Assembly: GCF_004405105.1 (NCBI RefSeq)
Contig: NZ_SORW01000028.1
Coordinates: forward strand, 124,001 to 188,000
Source: Jeotgalibacillus sp. R-1-5s-1
GTDB lineage: Bacteria > Bacillota > Bacilli > Bacillales > Jeotgalibacillaceae
Direction of reading: 5' to 3'
Length of the DNA: 64,000 nt
The notes under the pieces are model-generated. The model saw nothing but the letters and a program-made list of their open reading frames with translations, did not search any database and was not told the DNA's origin. Below, piece after piece: positions 41,134 through 50,518 of this stretch (position 1 is the first letter of the stretch; every line of letters begins with the position of its first letter). The position numbers and the translations under genes were made by a program.

Positions 41134-41162
41134 TTGATATACCTCACATAGCTGTGTATGAT
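41134..41162 (+). promoter_or_regulatory. Promoter of ilvD
   Basis: TTGATA (41134-41139) and TATGAT (41157-41162) with 17-base spacing, 69 bases before the start codon. Confidence 0.7.
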
Positions 41163-41230
41163 GGTCTTTATATAAAGCTCTGAGACAGGGCTTCAATTAA
41201 ACTAACAGATACAGCGGGAGGATGAAGACG

Positions 41231-42925
41231 ATGGATTCAACGAAAAAAGATTTACGTATCAGAAGTAAGGTGATCAGTGAAGGAGTGAATCGTGTACCAA
41301 ACCGTTCAATGCTTCGTGCTGTTGGATTTAAAGATGAGGATTTTAAGAAGCCGATGATCGGGATCGCCAGCACTTGGAGTGAAGTCACACCGTGTAATGT
41401 ACATATTGATAAGCTCGCAGCACAGGCAAAAGCCGGAGCGAGATCAGGCGGCGGTGCGCCAATGATCTTTAACACGATTACAGTATCTGATGGCATTGCG
41501 ATGGGGCATGAAGGAATGTTCTACTCACTGCCGAGCCGTGAAGTCATTGCGGATTCGATTGAAACCGTCACAAGTGCAGAACGTCTTGATGGCATCGTGG
41601 CAATCGGTGGCTGTGATAAAACAACCCCTGCATGCGTTATGGCCATTGCGCGCATGAACATTCCATCCGTTTATGTGTATGGCGGCACGATCGCACCAGG
41701 GAAGCTCGATGGGAAGGATATTGACATCGTTTCTTCTTTTGAAGCGGTAGGACAGTATCAGGAAGGTCTGATTGATGACGAGCAACTTTATAAGGTGGAA
41801 TGTCATGCCTGTCCGGGTGCAGGCGCATGTGGCGGTATGTATACAGCCAACACCATGGCATCTGCGGTTGAAGCGTTAGGGATGAGTATCCCTGGATCTT
41901 CTTCTACACCGGCAGTTAACAACTATAAGGAAAAAGAATGTGAGCAGGCTGGTGAGCTTGTTGTACAGCTTCTTGAAAAAGACATTTATCCGCGCGATAT
42001 CATGACAAAAGAAGCGTTTGAAAATGCGATTACTGTCGTGATGGCACTTGGCGGCTCAACGAATGCGTTTCTTCATTTACTGGCGATGGCTCATTCTGCA
42101 GAAGTCGATCTCACAATGGATGATTTCGAGCGCGTGCGCCAAAACGTACCGCACATTGCAGACCTGAAGCCGAGCGGTAAATACGTGATGCAGGATCTAT
42201 ACGAGGTTGGAGGCGTGCCGGCTGTGATGAAGGTTCTTTTAGAGGAAGGGCTGCTTCACGGGGACTGTATGACCGTAACGGGCAAGACTGTTGCTGAAAA
42301 CCTGGCAGAAGCTGCGCCGTTAAAAGAAGGACAGGATGTCATCCGTCCGTTCAACAACCCGCTTAAGAAAACTGGCCCGCTTGTCGTGTTAAAAGGAAAC
42401 CTTGCTCCGGAAGGCTCTGTTGCCAAAATGTCCGGACAGAAAATCAGCCGCTTTGAAGGGCCGGCACGTGTCTTTGACAGTGAGGATGACTGTGCAAAAG
42501 CGATTGAAAACAACCAGATCAAAGAAGGCGATGTAGTCGTGATCCGTCACGTTGGTCCAAAAGGCGGACCGGGAATGCCGGAAATGCTGTCAATCACAGC
42601 GATGATTGTCGGCCGTGGACTGAACGGAAAAGTCGCGCTCATGACAGACGGCCGCTTCTCAGGCGGATCACACGGGTTCGTGATCGGGCACATTGCACCT
42701 GAAGCATCGGTTGGCGGACCGATCGGATTGCTTAAGGAAGGTGATATCATCACGATCGACAGCGAAACGCAGGAGATCAACGTGAATCTTTCGGATGAGG
42801 AGTTTGAAGCACGTGCGAAGGCATGGGTGAAGCCGGCGCCGAAGCATACGCGAGGCATTCTTGCGAAGTATGCGAATGCCGTGTCTTCTTCATCGAAGGG
42901 TGCTGTGACAGACTGGTTTGAATAA
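41231..42925 (+). CDS. ilvD: Dihydroxy-acid dehydratase
   Basis: IlvD (564 aa) dehydrates 2,3-dihydroxy-isovalerate and methylvalerate in valine, isoleucine and leucine synthesis. The iron-sulfur-cluster cysteines are in [13 protein letters not shown] and [33 protein letters not shown] and the C-terminal [13 protein letters not shown] and [16 protein letters not shown] are family signatures. The ATG at 41231 has GGGAGG nine bases upstream; the ATG at 41222 would abut that site. It stands alone, away from other ilv genes, with its own promoter. Confidence 0.97.
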   Translation: MDSTKKDLRIRSKVISEGVNRVPNRSMLRAVGFKDEDFKKPMIGIASTWSEVTPCNVHIDKLAAQAKAGARSGGGAPMIFNTITVSDGIAMGHEGMFYSLPSREVIADSIETVTSAERLDGIVAIGGCDKTTPACVMAIARMNIPSVYVYGGTIAPGKLDGKDIDIVSSFEAVGQYQEGLIDDEQLYKVECHACPGAGACGGMYTANTMASAVEALGMSIPGSSSTPAVNNYKEKECEQAGELVVQLLEKDIYPRDIMTKEAFENAITVVMALGGSTNAFLHLLAMAHSAEVDLTMDDFERVRQNVPHIADLKPSGKYVMQDLYEVGGVPAVMKVLLEEGLLHGDCMTVTGKTVAENLAEAAPLKEGQDVIRPFNNPLKKTGPLVVLKGNLAPEGSVAKMSGQKISRFEGPARVFDSEDDCAKAIENNQIKEGDVVVIRHVGPKGGPGMPEMLSITAMIVGRGLNGKVALMTDGRFSGGSHGFVIGHIAPEASVGGPIGLLKEGDIITIDSETQEINVNLSDEEFEARAKAWVKPAPKHTRGILAKYANAVSSSSKGAVTDWFE

Positions 42926-42934
42926 TGTTTTTGG

Positions 42935-42961
42935 AGCTGCTTCCTTTGGAGGCAGCTTTTT
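42935..42961 (+). terminator. Terminator of ilvD
   Basis: AGCTGC...GCAGCT with inner CC/GG pairs, followed by TTTTTC. Confidence 0.8.
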
Positions 42962-42972
42962 CTAAAAAAGCC

Positions 42973-43087
42973 GGGCCAGATTCCCCCTTCGCTTTCCACG
43001 GCCGCGCGGTGAGCCAGCTAGTGCTACGCACTACGCTGTCTCACCTGTCGCTTCTCTGCCGTAGGAGTCTTCGGGGGAATCTGGCCC
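42973..43087. repeat. Type-1 hairpin element, intact copy
   Basis: Outer arms GGGCCAGATTCCCCC (42973-42987) and GGGGGAATCTGGCCC (43073-43087) are perfect inverted repeats. The inner part holds cgctttccacggccgcgcgg, ggtgagccagc, a tgctacgca loop region and ctgtctcacctgtcgc, in the opposite orientation to 24025-24139. The uninterrupted cgctttccacggccgcgcgg defines the ancestral insertion site used in the composite copies. Confidence 0.88.
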
Positions 43088-43100
43088 TTTGGTTAAAAAT

Positions 43101-43150
43101 CTATTTGCTCAAGTTCATCAAGTGCTCCGGCGTTCGCCGGATTGTTCTTG
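43101..43150. repeat. Leader hairpin of array E
   Basis: tttgctcaagttcatcaagtg followed by the hairpin CCGGCG-TT-CGCCGG (43127-43140) and ATTGTTCTT. It resembles the leader of array H at 63596-63644 (tactcaagatcatgaaatg plus a CCCGG/CCGGG hairpin), and the array begins at its end. Confidence 0.75.
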
Positions 43151-43230
43151 AAAGTGTCCGAGCTAGGGGCGAAAGTGACAAGGTTGAGCCAAAAAGTGTC
43201 CGAACTCGAGATGAAAGTGTCCAAGTGCAC
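43151..43230. repeat. Array E: 21-bp units, core AAAGTGTCCAAG
   Basis: Four units start at 43151, 43172, 43193 and 43214, exactly 21 bp apart, with cores AAAGTGTCCGAG, AAAGTGACAAGG, AAAGTGTCCGAA and AAAGTGTCCAAG. The remaining nine or so bases vary. Core and leader are shared with array H. Heptad-like translations on both strands follow from the period and do not show coding. Confidence 0.9.
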
Positions 43231-43256
43231 GGCCGCCTTCCGTTTTTCGCCCCTGC

Positions 43257-43285
43257 AAATCTGCCACTCCTCAGGCAGATTTTTC
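43257..43285 (+). terminator. Terminator-like hairpin before frnE
   Basis: AAATCTGCC and GGCAGATTT with loop ACTCCTCA, then TTCG; only a short T-run. It may end leftover transcription from ilvD. Confidence 0.55.
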
Positions 43286-43349
43286 GATTCCCTCACGAAA
43301 AGAGGATATGATAATAGCATCAGGTATTTTTGAAGGAGGCAGGTTGTTG

Positions 43350-44051
43350 ATGAAGATTGAGGTTTGGTCTGATTATGTATGTCCGTTTTGTTATATAGGG
43401 AAGAGGAAGCTTGAGAAGGCGCTTGAGTCGTTTGAGCATCGTGACCAGGTGGAGGTAGTTTACCGCAGTTTTCAGCTGGATCCGAATGCGCCGTTGAATG
43501 CGTCTGAGGATATGTATACGACGCTTGCTAAGAAGTACGGTATGTCTTATGAGCAGGCGGTTCAGATGACTGAAGGGGTTGTGCAGCAGGCGAAGGAAGT
43601 CGGTCTTGATTATGACTTCAGCAAAATGAAGCGTACGAATACGATGGACGCTCACCGTATTTCCCACTTTGCGATGGAAAAGGGGAAGGATAAGGAGCTG
43701 ACTGAGCTGCTGTTGAAGGCTTACTTTATAGAAGGAAAGCATCTTGGAGAGCATGAGGAGTTGCTTGCGATTGCTGCTGAAGCCGGGCTTGATCGTGATG
43801 AGGTGAAGTCGGTGCTTGAGAGTGACCGTTATGCTGATGCTGTCAATGCGGATATCCAGACGGCGTCTCAGATTGGTGTGACGGGTGTTCCGTTTTTTGT
43901 ACTTGAATCAAAATATGCGATTTCAGGTGCACAGCCGGATGAAGTGTTTGCCGGTGCATTAAAGCAGGTGTGGGATGAGACGAATAAGTCTCCGCTTGTC
44001 AATGTAGGCGGACAGGGAAATGCATGCGCAGATGATTCATGTGATATTTAA
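43350..44051 (+). CDS. DsbA-family (FrnE-like) thiol oxidoreductase
   Basis: This 233-residue cytosolic protein has a thioredoxin fold with a helical insert. The redox CxxC is Cys11-Cys14 (SDYVCPFCYIGKRK), and the cis-Pro loop is GVTGVPFFVL. There is no signal peptide. FrnE-type proteins are linked to oxidative stress and polyketide steps; the substrate here is unknown. GAAGGAGG precedes the ATG at 43350. A Cys pair at the C-terminus (NACADDSCDI) may be a second redox site. A strong terminator ends the unit. Confidence 0.9.
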   Translation: MKIEVWSDYVCPFCYIGKRKLEKALESFEHRDQVEVVYRSFQLDPNAPLNASEDMYTTLAKKYGMSYEQAVQMTEGVVQQAKEVGLDYDFSKMKRTNTMDAHRISHFAMEKGKDKELTELLLKAYFIEGKHLGEHEELLAIAAEAGLDRDEVKSVLESDRYADAVNADIQTASQIGVTGVPFFVLESKYAISGAQPDEVFAGALKQVWDETNKSPLVNVGGQGNACADDSCDI

Positions 44052-44060
44052 TAGATGAAC

Positions 44061-44098
44061 CGGACAAACCTGAGTTTTTCAGGTTTGTCCGTTTTTTT
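44061..44098 (+). terminator. Terminator of the FrnE-like gene
   Basis: A 13-bp stem CGGACAAACCTGA/TCAGGTTTGTCCG with a GTTTT loop and TTTTTTT. Confidence 0.95.
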
Positions 44099-44118
44099 GT
44101 GTGGGTGAAATTTTTAAG

Positions 44119-44238
44119 AGTGGTTAAATAAACCCGGAGAGTGGTCAAATAACAGAAAAGAGTTGTCAAATAACCTCAAAAAGTTGTTCAATTATCCAAA
44201 AGTTTGGTCAAATAACCCCGAAGAGTGGTCAAATCGCC
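44119..44238. repeat. Array F: 21-bp units, core AGTGGTCAAATAACC
   Basis: Units start at 44119, 44140, 44161, 44182, 44203 and 44224, exactly 21 bp apart: AGTGGTTAAATAAAC, AGTGGTCAAATAACA, AGTTGTCAAATAACC, AGTTGTTCAATTATC, TTTGGTCAAATAACC, AGTGGTCAAATCGCC. It occupies the gap between two convergent terminators (FrnE-like gene and Na+/alanine symporter). Same class as arrays D and G. Confidence 0.93.
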
Positions 44239-44268
44239 GCCGCAAGCAACCCAACAACCCCACAACAC

Positions 44269-44300
44269 AAAAAAAGCCGTGCACGAGGCACGGCTTTTAA
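44269..44300 (-). terminator. Terminator of the AGCS symporter gene
   Basis: AAAAAGCCGTGC/GCACGGCTTTT around ACGAG, with the T-run on the minus strand. Confidence 0.92.
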
Positions 44301-44312
44301 GCTAAAACGCTA

Positions 44313-45737
44313 TTAAGATGCATCCTTCTTCGCTTCGTAGCGGATTTCATCCCAGCAGTCTGTATTTTTAATACCGAGTGCTGTCGGTTTGAAGGTTGGA
44401 TCAAGTCCCTGGCTGCGCTGCTGCTCGTAGTCTTTAAGCACCTTGATCGCAATACCGCTTAAGAGCACGATACCGATAATGTTGATGATCGTCATCAGGG
44501 CCATGAATACGTCAGCCATGCTCCACACGAGTCCAAGGCTTGCGTATGAACCGAACATGACAAGTCCCATTGTCAGAACGCGATAGATGTTAAGCGCTGT
44601 TTTGCTCTTTTTGATAAATTCAATGTTTGTTTCACCGTAGTAGTAGCTTCCGATAATGGAGCTGAATGCGAACATGAAGATCGCTGCAGCAATAAAGATA
44701 CCTGCCCAGTCACCAACCTGTGCACTCAGTGAGCTTTGAAGAAGTTCGATTCCTTCAAGTCCTGTTGACTGGTAATCTGTGTTGACAAGGATAATGAACG
44801 CTGTTGCAGAACACACAAGAAGTGTATCTACGTAAACACCAAGCGTCTGGATAAAGCCCTGCTTTGCCGGGTGGCTTACGTTTGCAGTAGCTGCAGCATT
44901 TGGCGCACTACCCATACCGGCTTCGTTCGAGAATAGTCCACGTCTTACACCCTGCATGATCGCTGCACCAATACCGCCTCCAAGCGCCTGTTCAAATCCG
45001 AACGCGCTGCTGACAATCGTTGCAAATACAGCAGGAATCTGAGAGAAGTTCATCACAACAACAATCAATGCAATGCCAATATAAAGCACGGCCATAATTG
45101 GTACAATGATACTTGAGAAGTTCGCAATACGGTGAACACCACCGAAAATGATGATACCTGTAAGAACAGTTACAATACCACCTACAACCAGACGGTCAAT
45201 ACCGAATGCACTTTCAAATGCGAGTGAAATTGTATTACTTTGAACTGAGTTGAAAATCAATCCAAACGTGATGGCAATGAGTACGGCAAAAATGATGCCT
45301 AACCAGCGTTTATTCAATCCTCTTTCAATATAGTAGGCAGGTCCGCCGCGGTAAGCTTTACCGTCACGTACTTTGTATACTTGCGCCAATGTACTCTCGA
45401 TGAAGCTCGTCGCACCTCCGAGAAGTGCCACGATCCACATCCAGAAGACAGCACCCGGTCCACCAATGACGATCGCGACTGCGACCCCTGCAAGATTTCC
45501 TGTACCGATACGCGTAGCGGCACCAATAGAAAACGATTTAAAAGAGCTGATGCTTTTCATTCCATCTACCACAACTGATTTGTCACCGAGTACCCGTACC
45601 ATTTCTTTTAAGTAACGGAACTGGACAAAGCGTGTTGCAATTGTGAAGTACAAACCGGCACCGAGTAACCCGGCAATCAGGATGTACGTCCATAAAAAAT
45701 TGTTTAAACCATCAATAATTCCTTGCATGTTCTCCAC
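44313..45737 (-). CDS. Na+/alanine (AGCS-family) symporter
   Basis: This 474-residue protein has about 11 transmembrane helices. It belongs to the alanine/glycine:cation symporter family: GNLAGVAVAIVIGGPGAVFWMW, SNEAGMGSAPNAAATANVSHP and GYFTIATRFVQFRYL-like motifs are visible. It probably imports alanine, glycine or glutamine with Na+ (B. subtilis paralogues are AlsT and YrbD/GlnT); I cannot assign the substrate. TGAGGTGGAG precedes the ATG. It is monocistronic and convergent to the FrnE-like gene. Confidence 0.93.
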   Translation of the reverse strand: MENMQGIIDGLNNFLWTYILIAGLLGAGLYFTIATRFVQFRYLKEMVRVLGDKSVVVDGMKSISSFKSFSIGAATRIGTGNLAGVAVAIVIGGPGAVFWMWIVALLGGATSFIESTLAQVYKVRDGKAYRGGPAYYIERGLNKRWLGIIFAVLIAITFGLIFNSVQSNTISLAFESAFGIDRLVVGGIVTVLTGIIIFGGVHRIANFSSIIVPIMAVLYIGIALIVVVMNFSQIPAVFATIVSSAFGFEQALGGGIGAAIMQGVRRGLFSNEAGMGSAPNAAATANVSHPAKQGFIQTLGVYVDTLLVCSATAFIILVNTDYQSTGLEGIELLQSSLSAQVGDWAGIFIAAAIFMFAFSSIIGSYYYGETNIEFIKKSKTALNIYRVLTMGLVMFGSYASLGLVWSMADVFMALMTIINIIGIVLLSGIAIKVLKDYEQQRSQGLDPTFKPTALGIKNTDCWDEIRYEAKKDAS

Positions 45738-46104
45738 CTCATCTGATTGAATTGTCTGAATGTTGTATAATGTACATGAATATTCATCGCTTGTAAATAG
45801 GAGATCGTAGGAAAGAATGTTGATTTATAAAGGTTCATGTAATTGATTTTTCCTTAAAATAGAAAACGGTATGCAAAAACGTGCATATCAATTTCCAGTT
45901 AATATTCAGAAAAATCCCTTTCCTTTAGCAAATGGAAGCGTTACAGTAACAAAATCATTTCCATTAGATAATCGAAATAAAATCTATCTGGAAAGGACAA
46001 TTGTCTTTCTAGAAAAAATTTTTTATTTGTTTTAAAAATGATCCATTTAAAGAAATAAACCGTTATCTTTTTATGAATCGACCTTTAAAAGGAAGTGACG
46101 TGCT
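45738..46104. other. Divergent promoter region
   Basis: This 367-base spacer between divergent genes has no ORF of interest. The palindrome ATGAATATTCAT is at 45776-45787, near the symporter start. AATGGAAGCGTTACAG (45931-45946) resembles a partial cre site. A very A/T-rich run (46010-46090) precedes the sortase start. No riboswitch is recognised. Confidence 0.5.
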
Positions 46105-47070
46105 GTGGTTAGAAAAATCATGTTATCTGTTATGAGTGCGGCGGCGCTGTTTCTCGTTGGTTATGGTGTATTGCTTGCCAGTGAGAAAAATGAACCGCAG
46201 GAGCAGCAGGAAACGGCTTCAGCCCAGGAAAGTGATGAAACGCTTGGATCACTCGATGAAGCCGTAGCTGATGGAGAAGAAGAGGAATTTCCGATCCTGG
46301 AGCGGGATCTGGAAAAATATGAAGAGTTAATGGCAGCAAGGGAGCCGGAAGTGACGCCTTTAACCCCTGTCAGCTTAACCATCCCATCACTGGAGATTGA
46401 AGCGCCGGTTATTCAAGTGGGAATGCTTGAAAATGGTGAAATGGAAGTGCCTGAGGATGTCAATGAAGTCGGCTGGTTTGAACCGGGCGTGATGCCGGGT
46501 GCAAGAGGGAATTCAGTTCTTGCCGGTCACGTAGACAGCTATCGCGGACCTGCGGTATTTTTCAAACTGAAGGATTTAAAACAGGGTGACGAAATTATCG
46601 TAACCGGTGAAAATGGAGAAACGCTGACTTTCGCTGTAACGGATATTCAGACATATCCATCTGATGGTGCACCAATTGAACGTATTTTCGGACCATCAGG
46701 CGAGCGGAATCTCAATCTGATTACGTGTACCGGTCCCTTTAACAGAGACTCCGGTCAATATCCGGACCGTCTTGTAGTCTATACTCAACTCGTGGAAGAA
46801 GAGCCTGTTGAGATCGACTACGAACCATCTGTCCCTGAAAATGTTGAACTGACTGGTAATCTGCTGAAATGGTATGCCGTGCGCGATAAGGAAGTAGTCG
46901 GCTACCGCATTTATCAAAAGCAGGAAGACGGTACATTTGATTACATTGACAGCGTTTCTTATTTTGAACGTAAGAGTCTTGTGATCGAAGATGAACAAGG
47001 TGTCTATGCCGTATCATCCGTTGCTATTGATGGCAAAGAATCAGCAAAAGCGATCCTGCCACCGCAATAA
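46105..47070 (+). CDS. Sortase-domain protein with C-terminal beta (Fn3-like) module
   Basis: This 321-residue exported protein has an N-terminal hydrophobic anchor (about 5-25), an acidic Glu/Gln linker (27-80), a sortase fold (about 90-232) and a C-terminal beta module (about 240-321, KWYAVRDKEVVGYRIYQK) resembling fibronectin type III. The catalytic residues are His142 (LAGHVDS), Cys208 (NLITCTG) and Arg222 (QYPDRLVVY). The pattern is closest to class F/E-like sortases. The start is GTG with AAGGAAG upstream. It stands alone with no LPxTG substrate gene nearby. It could join surface proteins or hydrolyse peptides. Confidence 0.85.
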   Translation: MVRKIMLSVMSAAALFLVGYGVLLASEKNEPQEQQETASAQESDETLGSLDEAVADGEEEEFPILERDLEKYEELMAAREPEVTPLTPVSLTIPSLEIEAPVIQVGMLENGEMEVPEDVNEVGWFEPGVMPGARGNSVLAGHVDSYRGPAVFFKLKDLKQGDEIIVTGENGETLTFAVTDIQTYPSDGAPIERIFGPSGERNLNLITCTGPFNRDSGQYPDRLVVYTQLVEEEPVEIDYEPSVPENVELTGNLLKWYAVRDKEVVGYRIYQKQEDGTFDYIDSVSYFERKSLVIEDEQGVYAVSSVAIDGKESAKAILPPQ

Positions 47071-47073
47071 GAT

Positions 47074-47120
47074 AAAGCCTGCAACATCCGGTTTCCTAAT
47101 CGGGTGCTGCAGGCTTTTTT
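47074..47120 (+). terminator. Terminator of the sortase gene
   Basis: AAAGCCTGCA and TGCAGGCTTT pair, with an inner ATCCGG/CGGGTG helix, followed by TTTT. Confidence 0.9.
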
Positions 47121-47150
47121 GTTAAGGGAGTCGATTTGGATATTTAACAA

Positions 47151-47189
47151 CCAAAAAGGGATGAAGCACATAGCTTCATCCCTTTTTAT
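47151..47189. terminator. Bidirectional terminator
   Basis: AAAAAGGGATGAAGC and GCTTCATCCCTTTTT (15 bp) around ACATA. It ends the minus-strand RND gene. Confidence 0.93.
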
Positions 47190-47191
47190 AA

Positions 47192-50100
47192 TCAATATTG
47201 TCCACTTGCCTTAAGTTCTTTTCCTTTACGTCTGAAACGAAGGAACACAAGATACAGCATCGGCACGATAATCAGTGTTAACAAAGTAGAGAATGAAATA
47301 CCGGCAATGATCGTAATCGCAAGCGGGGTGAACAGTGCGTCACCACTTACGGCAACCGGGATCAGTGCGACAATGGATGTTACAGCTGTCAGCACAATTG
47401 GACGGATTCTGACACGTCCTGATTCGATAACGGCTTCTTTTACGCTCATACCACCTTTGATTCCCTGTTCAATAAAGTCAATCAGCACAACAGAGTTTCG
47501 TACGACGATACCTGTCAGTGATACCATACCCATGACAGCCAGGAAGCTGATTGGTGTTTGAGTCACAAACAGTCCGAGAATCGCTCCGGCAATAGCGAGA
47601 TAAACGGCTACCAGAACAAGGAATGGAAGAGATAACGAGTTAAACTGGAACGCAATTAACAGATAGACAAGGAAGATAACAATAATAAACAGTAAGATGA
47701 TCTCTGAGAAGAAGTCATCCTGAGCTTCATTTTCCCCGCCAAGTGTCAATGTATAATCGGCATCCAGGTCTGCTCGGACATTATCCACAATCTCTGTTAC
47801 TTTTGCTTCAAGGTCTTCCACTTCTCCAGGGAATGCGCGAATCGTAATCGCGCGTTCTCCATTTTCGTGTGGAATTCTTTGAAGCTGTGACGTTTCCTCA
47901 GCAGTCACCAGGTCACTTAAAGGAACCAGAGTTGGTGGTCCCTGAGTGGAAGTGCCTGCAGGAATCTCAATCTCTTCTAAAGGAATGTCCTCTCCCTGTG
48001 GAACAGGATCTACAAGAATCTTTAGATCACGCTGGGTCACCCCATCATCAAACGCAGCCATTGGCACCCCTTCTGTCACGAGGCGGATCTGCTGGCTGAT
48101 TTGTTGAACAGAAATACCATTTTCCTCGAGCGCTTCACGATTTGGTGTGTAGGCGATCGAAGGTTCCTCTGCACCAATGTTATCCAGAACAAGATCAACA
48201 CCCAGTGCATCAATTTCTGACATCACTTCATCACGAAGACTGATCAGCTGATCAAGCTCAGGACCAGCGACCGTAACAGTTACTGGCGCACCAGCTGGTG
48301 GTCCCTGCTGAATCGTTTCCATAAAGATCGTTGCATCAGGGTACTGGCTTCGAAGTTCATCCTGCCAGTCATCAATCAGTCCCTGCGAAGTCTGATTTTC
48401 GCGGTCTACACGCGCGACAATTTGTCCCGTATAATCACCGGTTGTATCAAGCGAGCTGTTAAACAGGTTAGGCAGTCCGGTTCCGGCGAAAATGGACGTT
48501 TCATAAACGCCTTCATCCTGCTGGAGTGTCTGCTCTATTTCCTGAAGGGTAGCAAGCGTCTCCTCAAGCGGCGTTCCAATCGGAAGCGTCACGTCCACCG
48601 TTACCTCTTCACGATCGGCAGCCGGAAAGAATTCAAATGGTGTTAATACGACTAAACCAAATAATAATGTGGTCAGCACGAGGCCGATGATAGACGTTAA
48701 AAACGGTTTTTTGATTGTTTTCTTCAGGATCTTATCTGCATAAACATCTGCAATCCAGTTCAGCGGTTTACCTAAAAGCCCCGGAGAATCAGATACTTTT
48801 TTCTTTGTTGTTTTATAGAAGCTGTAACGCATCATTGGTACAAGAACGAGCGCTACAATCGTTGATGCCAGAATCGTTGTAATCAGAACGGTTGGCAACG
48901 CACGGATAAAGGCACCGTTTCCTCCTGATAAAAACACAAGAGGGAGGAAGGTAAAGACAATGGCGAGAGATGAGGTCACGATAGACACCCACACTTCTTT
49001 TACGCCTGTAACAACGCCTGGCAGTGCTTTATCACCAAGCTTGAAACGACGCTGGATGTTATCGTTCACCACGATTGAGTCATCGACCAGGATACCGAGG
49101 GCAATAATGACCCCGATGACAGAAATCTGGTTCAAGTCAACGCCTGCTGAAGGGAGCGGAATGATCCCCATTAAAACGGATACAGGTACGGCTACAGCTA
49201 CAACAATCGCACCGCCTGCAGTCAGACCGAGTGAACTCGTCACGATAACCGCAATTACAGCAATCGCCAGCGACAGGAATAATCCGTCGAAAATCGTATT
49301 AACAAGGTCAGCCTGAGAATAATAAGGCTCCAGTGTTAAGTCTTCAGGCAGCGTTTCTTCAAGCTCTGCTATTTTTTCTTCTACTGCCTCATTGACTGAC
49401 GGAATATCCTGTCCTTCATCTAAAAATACGGTAAATGAAACAGCAGGACGATCTTCAATTGTAATTAAATCCTCTGTTTTCTTCGGTTGAACTTCAACAG
49501 CACCCACATCTGAGAGCTGTACCGCTTCACCCTGTGGATTTTGTCCGATGACTACCTGTTCAATTTCTTCGACTGCCTGATAAGATTCAATAGATAGCTG
49601 ATAAATCGTGCCATCACTTTCCTGTTTTCCTAGTGGAACAGGGTTAAACTCTTCGTTAATGGCTGTCATTACCTGTGGAAATGCAAGGCCATTTTCGCCA
49701 AGACTGTCAGAATCGAGCGAAATGATGATTTCGTCTTCCTGAACACCTTTTACAGTCGTGCTGGAGACACCAGGGATCGCTGAAACTTCTTCATCCCACG
49801 TATCCATAATCGTGGAAAGACCATCGAAGCTTGTGCGGTTTTCCGCTGTGATCATGTAAGAGGCTACTGGGAAATTGGCAGCGGCCTCACTGACAGTTGT
49901 TTCGAGCACTTCTTCAGGAAAAGCGGCTGATGCGTCAGATACTTCCTGACGAATGGAGGACAGTGTTTCCTGTTTATCTGCTCCTTCTGCGATCGTCACA
50001 ATAATTTGAGAAAAGCCTGCAGCAGAAGAGGAAGAGAATTCCTCAACACCGTCAATCCCCTCAATATTCCGTTCGATCGGATTGGTTACATTTTGTTCAA

Positions 50101-50269
50101 CAGTTTCAGGTGTCGCTCCGGGATAAACGGTTGAAACCGTCGCAATGTTAATTTGCGTTTCCGGAATTTCACGCTGTGGAAGCTGAAGAAAAGTCAGCAC
50201 CCCAACAATGACAAATAAAATAAATAAGATCATAAAAATCTTTGATCTTTTCAGCACCCACTCAAACAT
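47192..50269 (-). CDS. RND-family efflux transporter, SwrC-like
   Basis: This 1025-residue inner-membrane protein has the AcrB/RND architecture with 12 helices. The first helix is followed by LPQREIPETQINIATVSTVYPGATPETVEQNVTNPIE (residues 29-64), the second large extracytoplasmic loop begins after FGLVVLTPFEFFPAADREE, and the fourth helix has the IALGILVDDSIVVNDNI Asp pair used in proton transfer. Length and order resemble Bacillus SwrC (YerP), which exports surfactin and self-made lipopeptides. No outer-membrane partner is expected in Gram-positives. It is transcribed alone after GGAGGTG. Confidence 0.92.
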   Translation of the reverse strand: MFEWVLKRSKIFMILFILFVIVGVLTFLQLPQREIPETQINIATVSTVYPGATPETVEQNVTNPIERNIEGIDGVEEFSSSSAAGFSQIIVTIAEGADKQETLSSIRQEVSDASAAFPEEVLETTVSEAAANFPVASYMITAENRTSFDGLSTIMDTWDEEVSAIPGVSSTTVKGVQEDEIIISLDSDSLGENGLAFPQVMTAINEEFNPVPLGKQESDGTIYQLSIESYQAVEEIEQVVIGQNPQGEAVQLSDVGAVEVQPKKTEDLITIEDRPAVSFTVFLDEGQDIPSVNEAVEEKIAELEETLPEDLTLEPYYSQADLVNTIFDGLFLSLAIAVIAVIVTSSLGLTAGGAIVVAVAVPVSVLMGIIPLPSAGVDLNQISVIGVIIALGILVDDSIVVNDNIQRRFKLGDKALPGVVTGVKEVWVSIVTSSLAIVFTFLPLVFLSGGNGAFIRALPTVLITTILASTIVALVLVPMMRYSFYKTTKKKVSDSPGLLGKPLNWIADVYADKILKKTIKKPFLTSIIGLVLTTLLFGLVVLTPFEFFPAADREEVTVDVTLPIGTPLEETLATLQEIEQTLQQDEGVYETSIFAGTGLPNLFNSSLDTTGDYTGQIVARVDRENQTSQGLIDDWQDELRSQYPDATIFMETIQQGPPAGAPVTVTVAGPELDQLISLRDEVMSEIDALGVDLVLDNIGAEEPSIAYTPNREALEENGISVQQISQQIRLVTEGVPMAAFDDGVTQRDLKILVDPVPQGEDIPLEEIEIPAGTSTQGPPTLVPLSDLVTAEETSQLQRIPHENGERAITIRAFPGEVEDLEAKVTEIVDNVRADLDADYTLTLGGENEAQDDFFSEIILLFIIVIFLVYLLIAFQFNSLSLPFLVLVAVYLAIAGAILGLFVTQTPISFLAVMGMVSLTGIVVRNSVVLIDFIEQGIKGGMSVKEAVIESGRVRIRPIVLTAVTSIVALIPVAVSGDALFTPLAITIIAGISFSTLLTLIIVPMLYLVFLRFRRKGKELKASGQY

Positions 50270-50518
50270 GTGTGCACCTCCTGCTTTCTCTTTGTAGTAG
50301 TAGAATAACCTTACTTTTTCACATTACCGACAGATGTGTCAAGAAAGAAGGTGCCGGGGTGTGTTTTCACATAGAAAGTCTAAGAAACTGGTTATTTCAG
50401 GGGAATTAGTGCGATTAAACATTTGATTTAGAAAACCTTTCTGTAATCATGATGACCCACTGGTAATGGATGCATTCCTGTTTCAAAAAAGAACACATTT
50501 TTTCTGAAATCTGACCAC

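Noticed and set aside
41000-41220. T-box or other riboswitch before ilvD
   Set aside because: No AGGGTGGNACCGCG-like motif or terminator/antiterminator pair was found; only an ordinary promoter and a weak cre-like site.
43142-43333. 63-codon plus-strand frame with KVSELGA-type heptads resembling a coiled coil
   Set aside because: It follows array E and ends over the frnE leader; no start signal.
45931-45946. cre site before the symporter/sortase pair
   Set aside because: AATGGAAGCGTTACAG misses two conserved 3' positions; not convincing.
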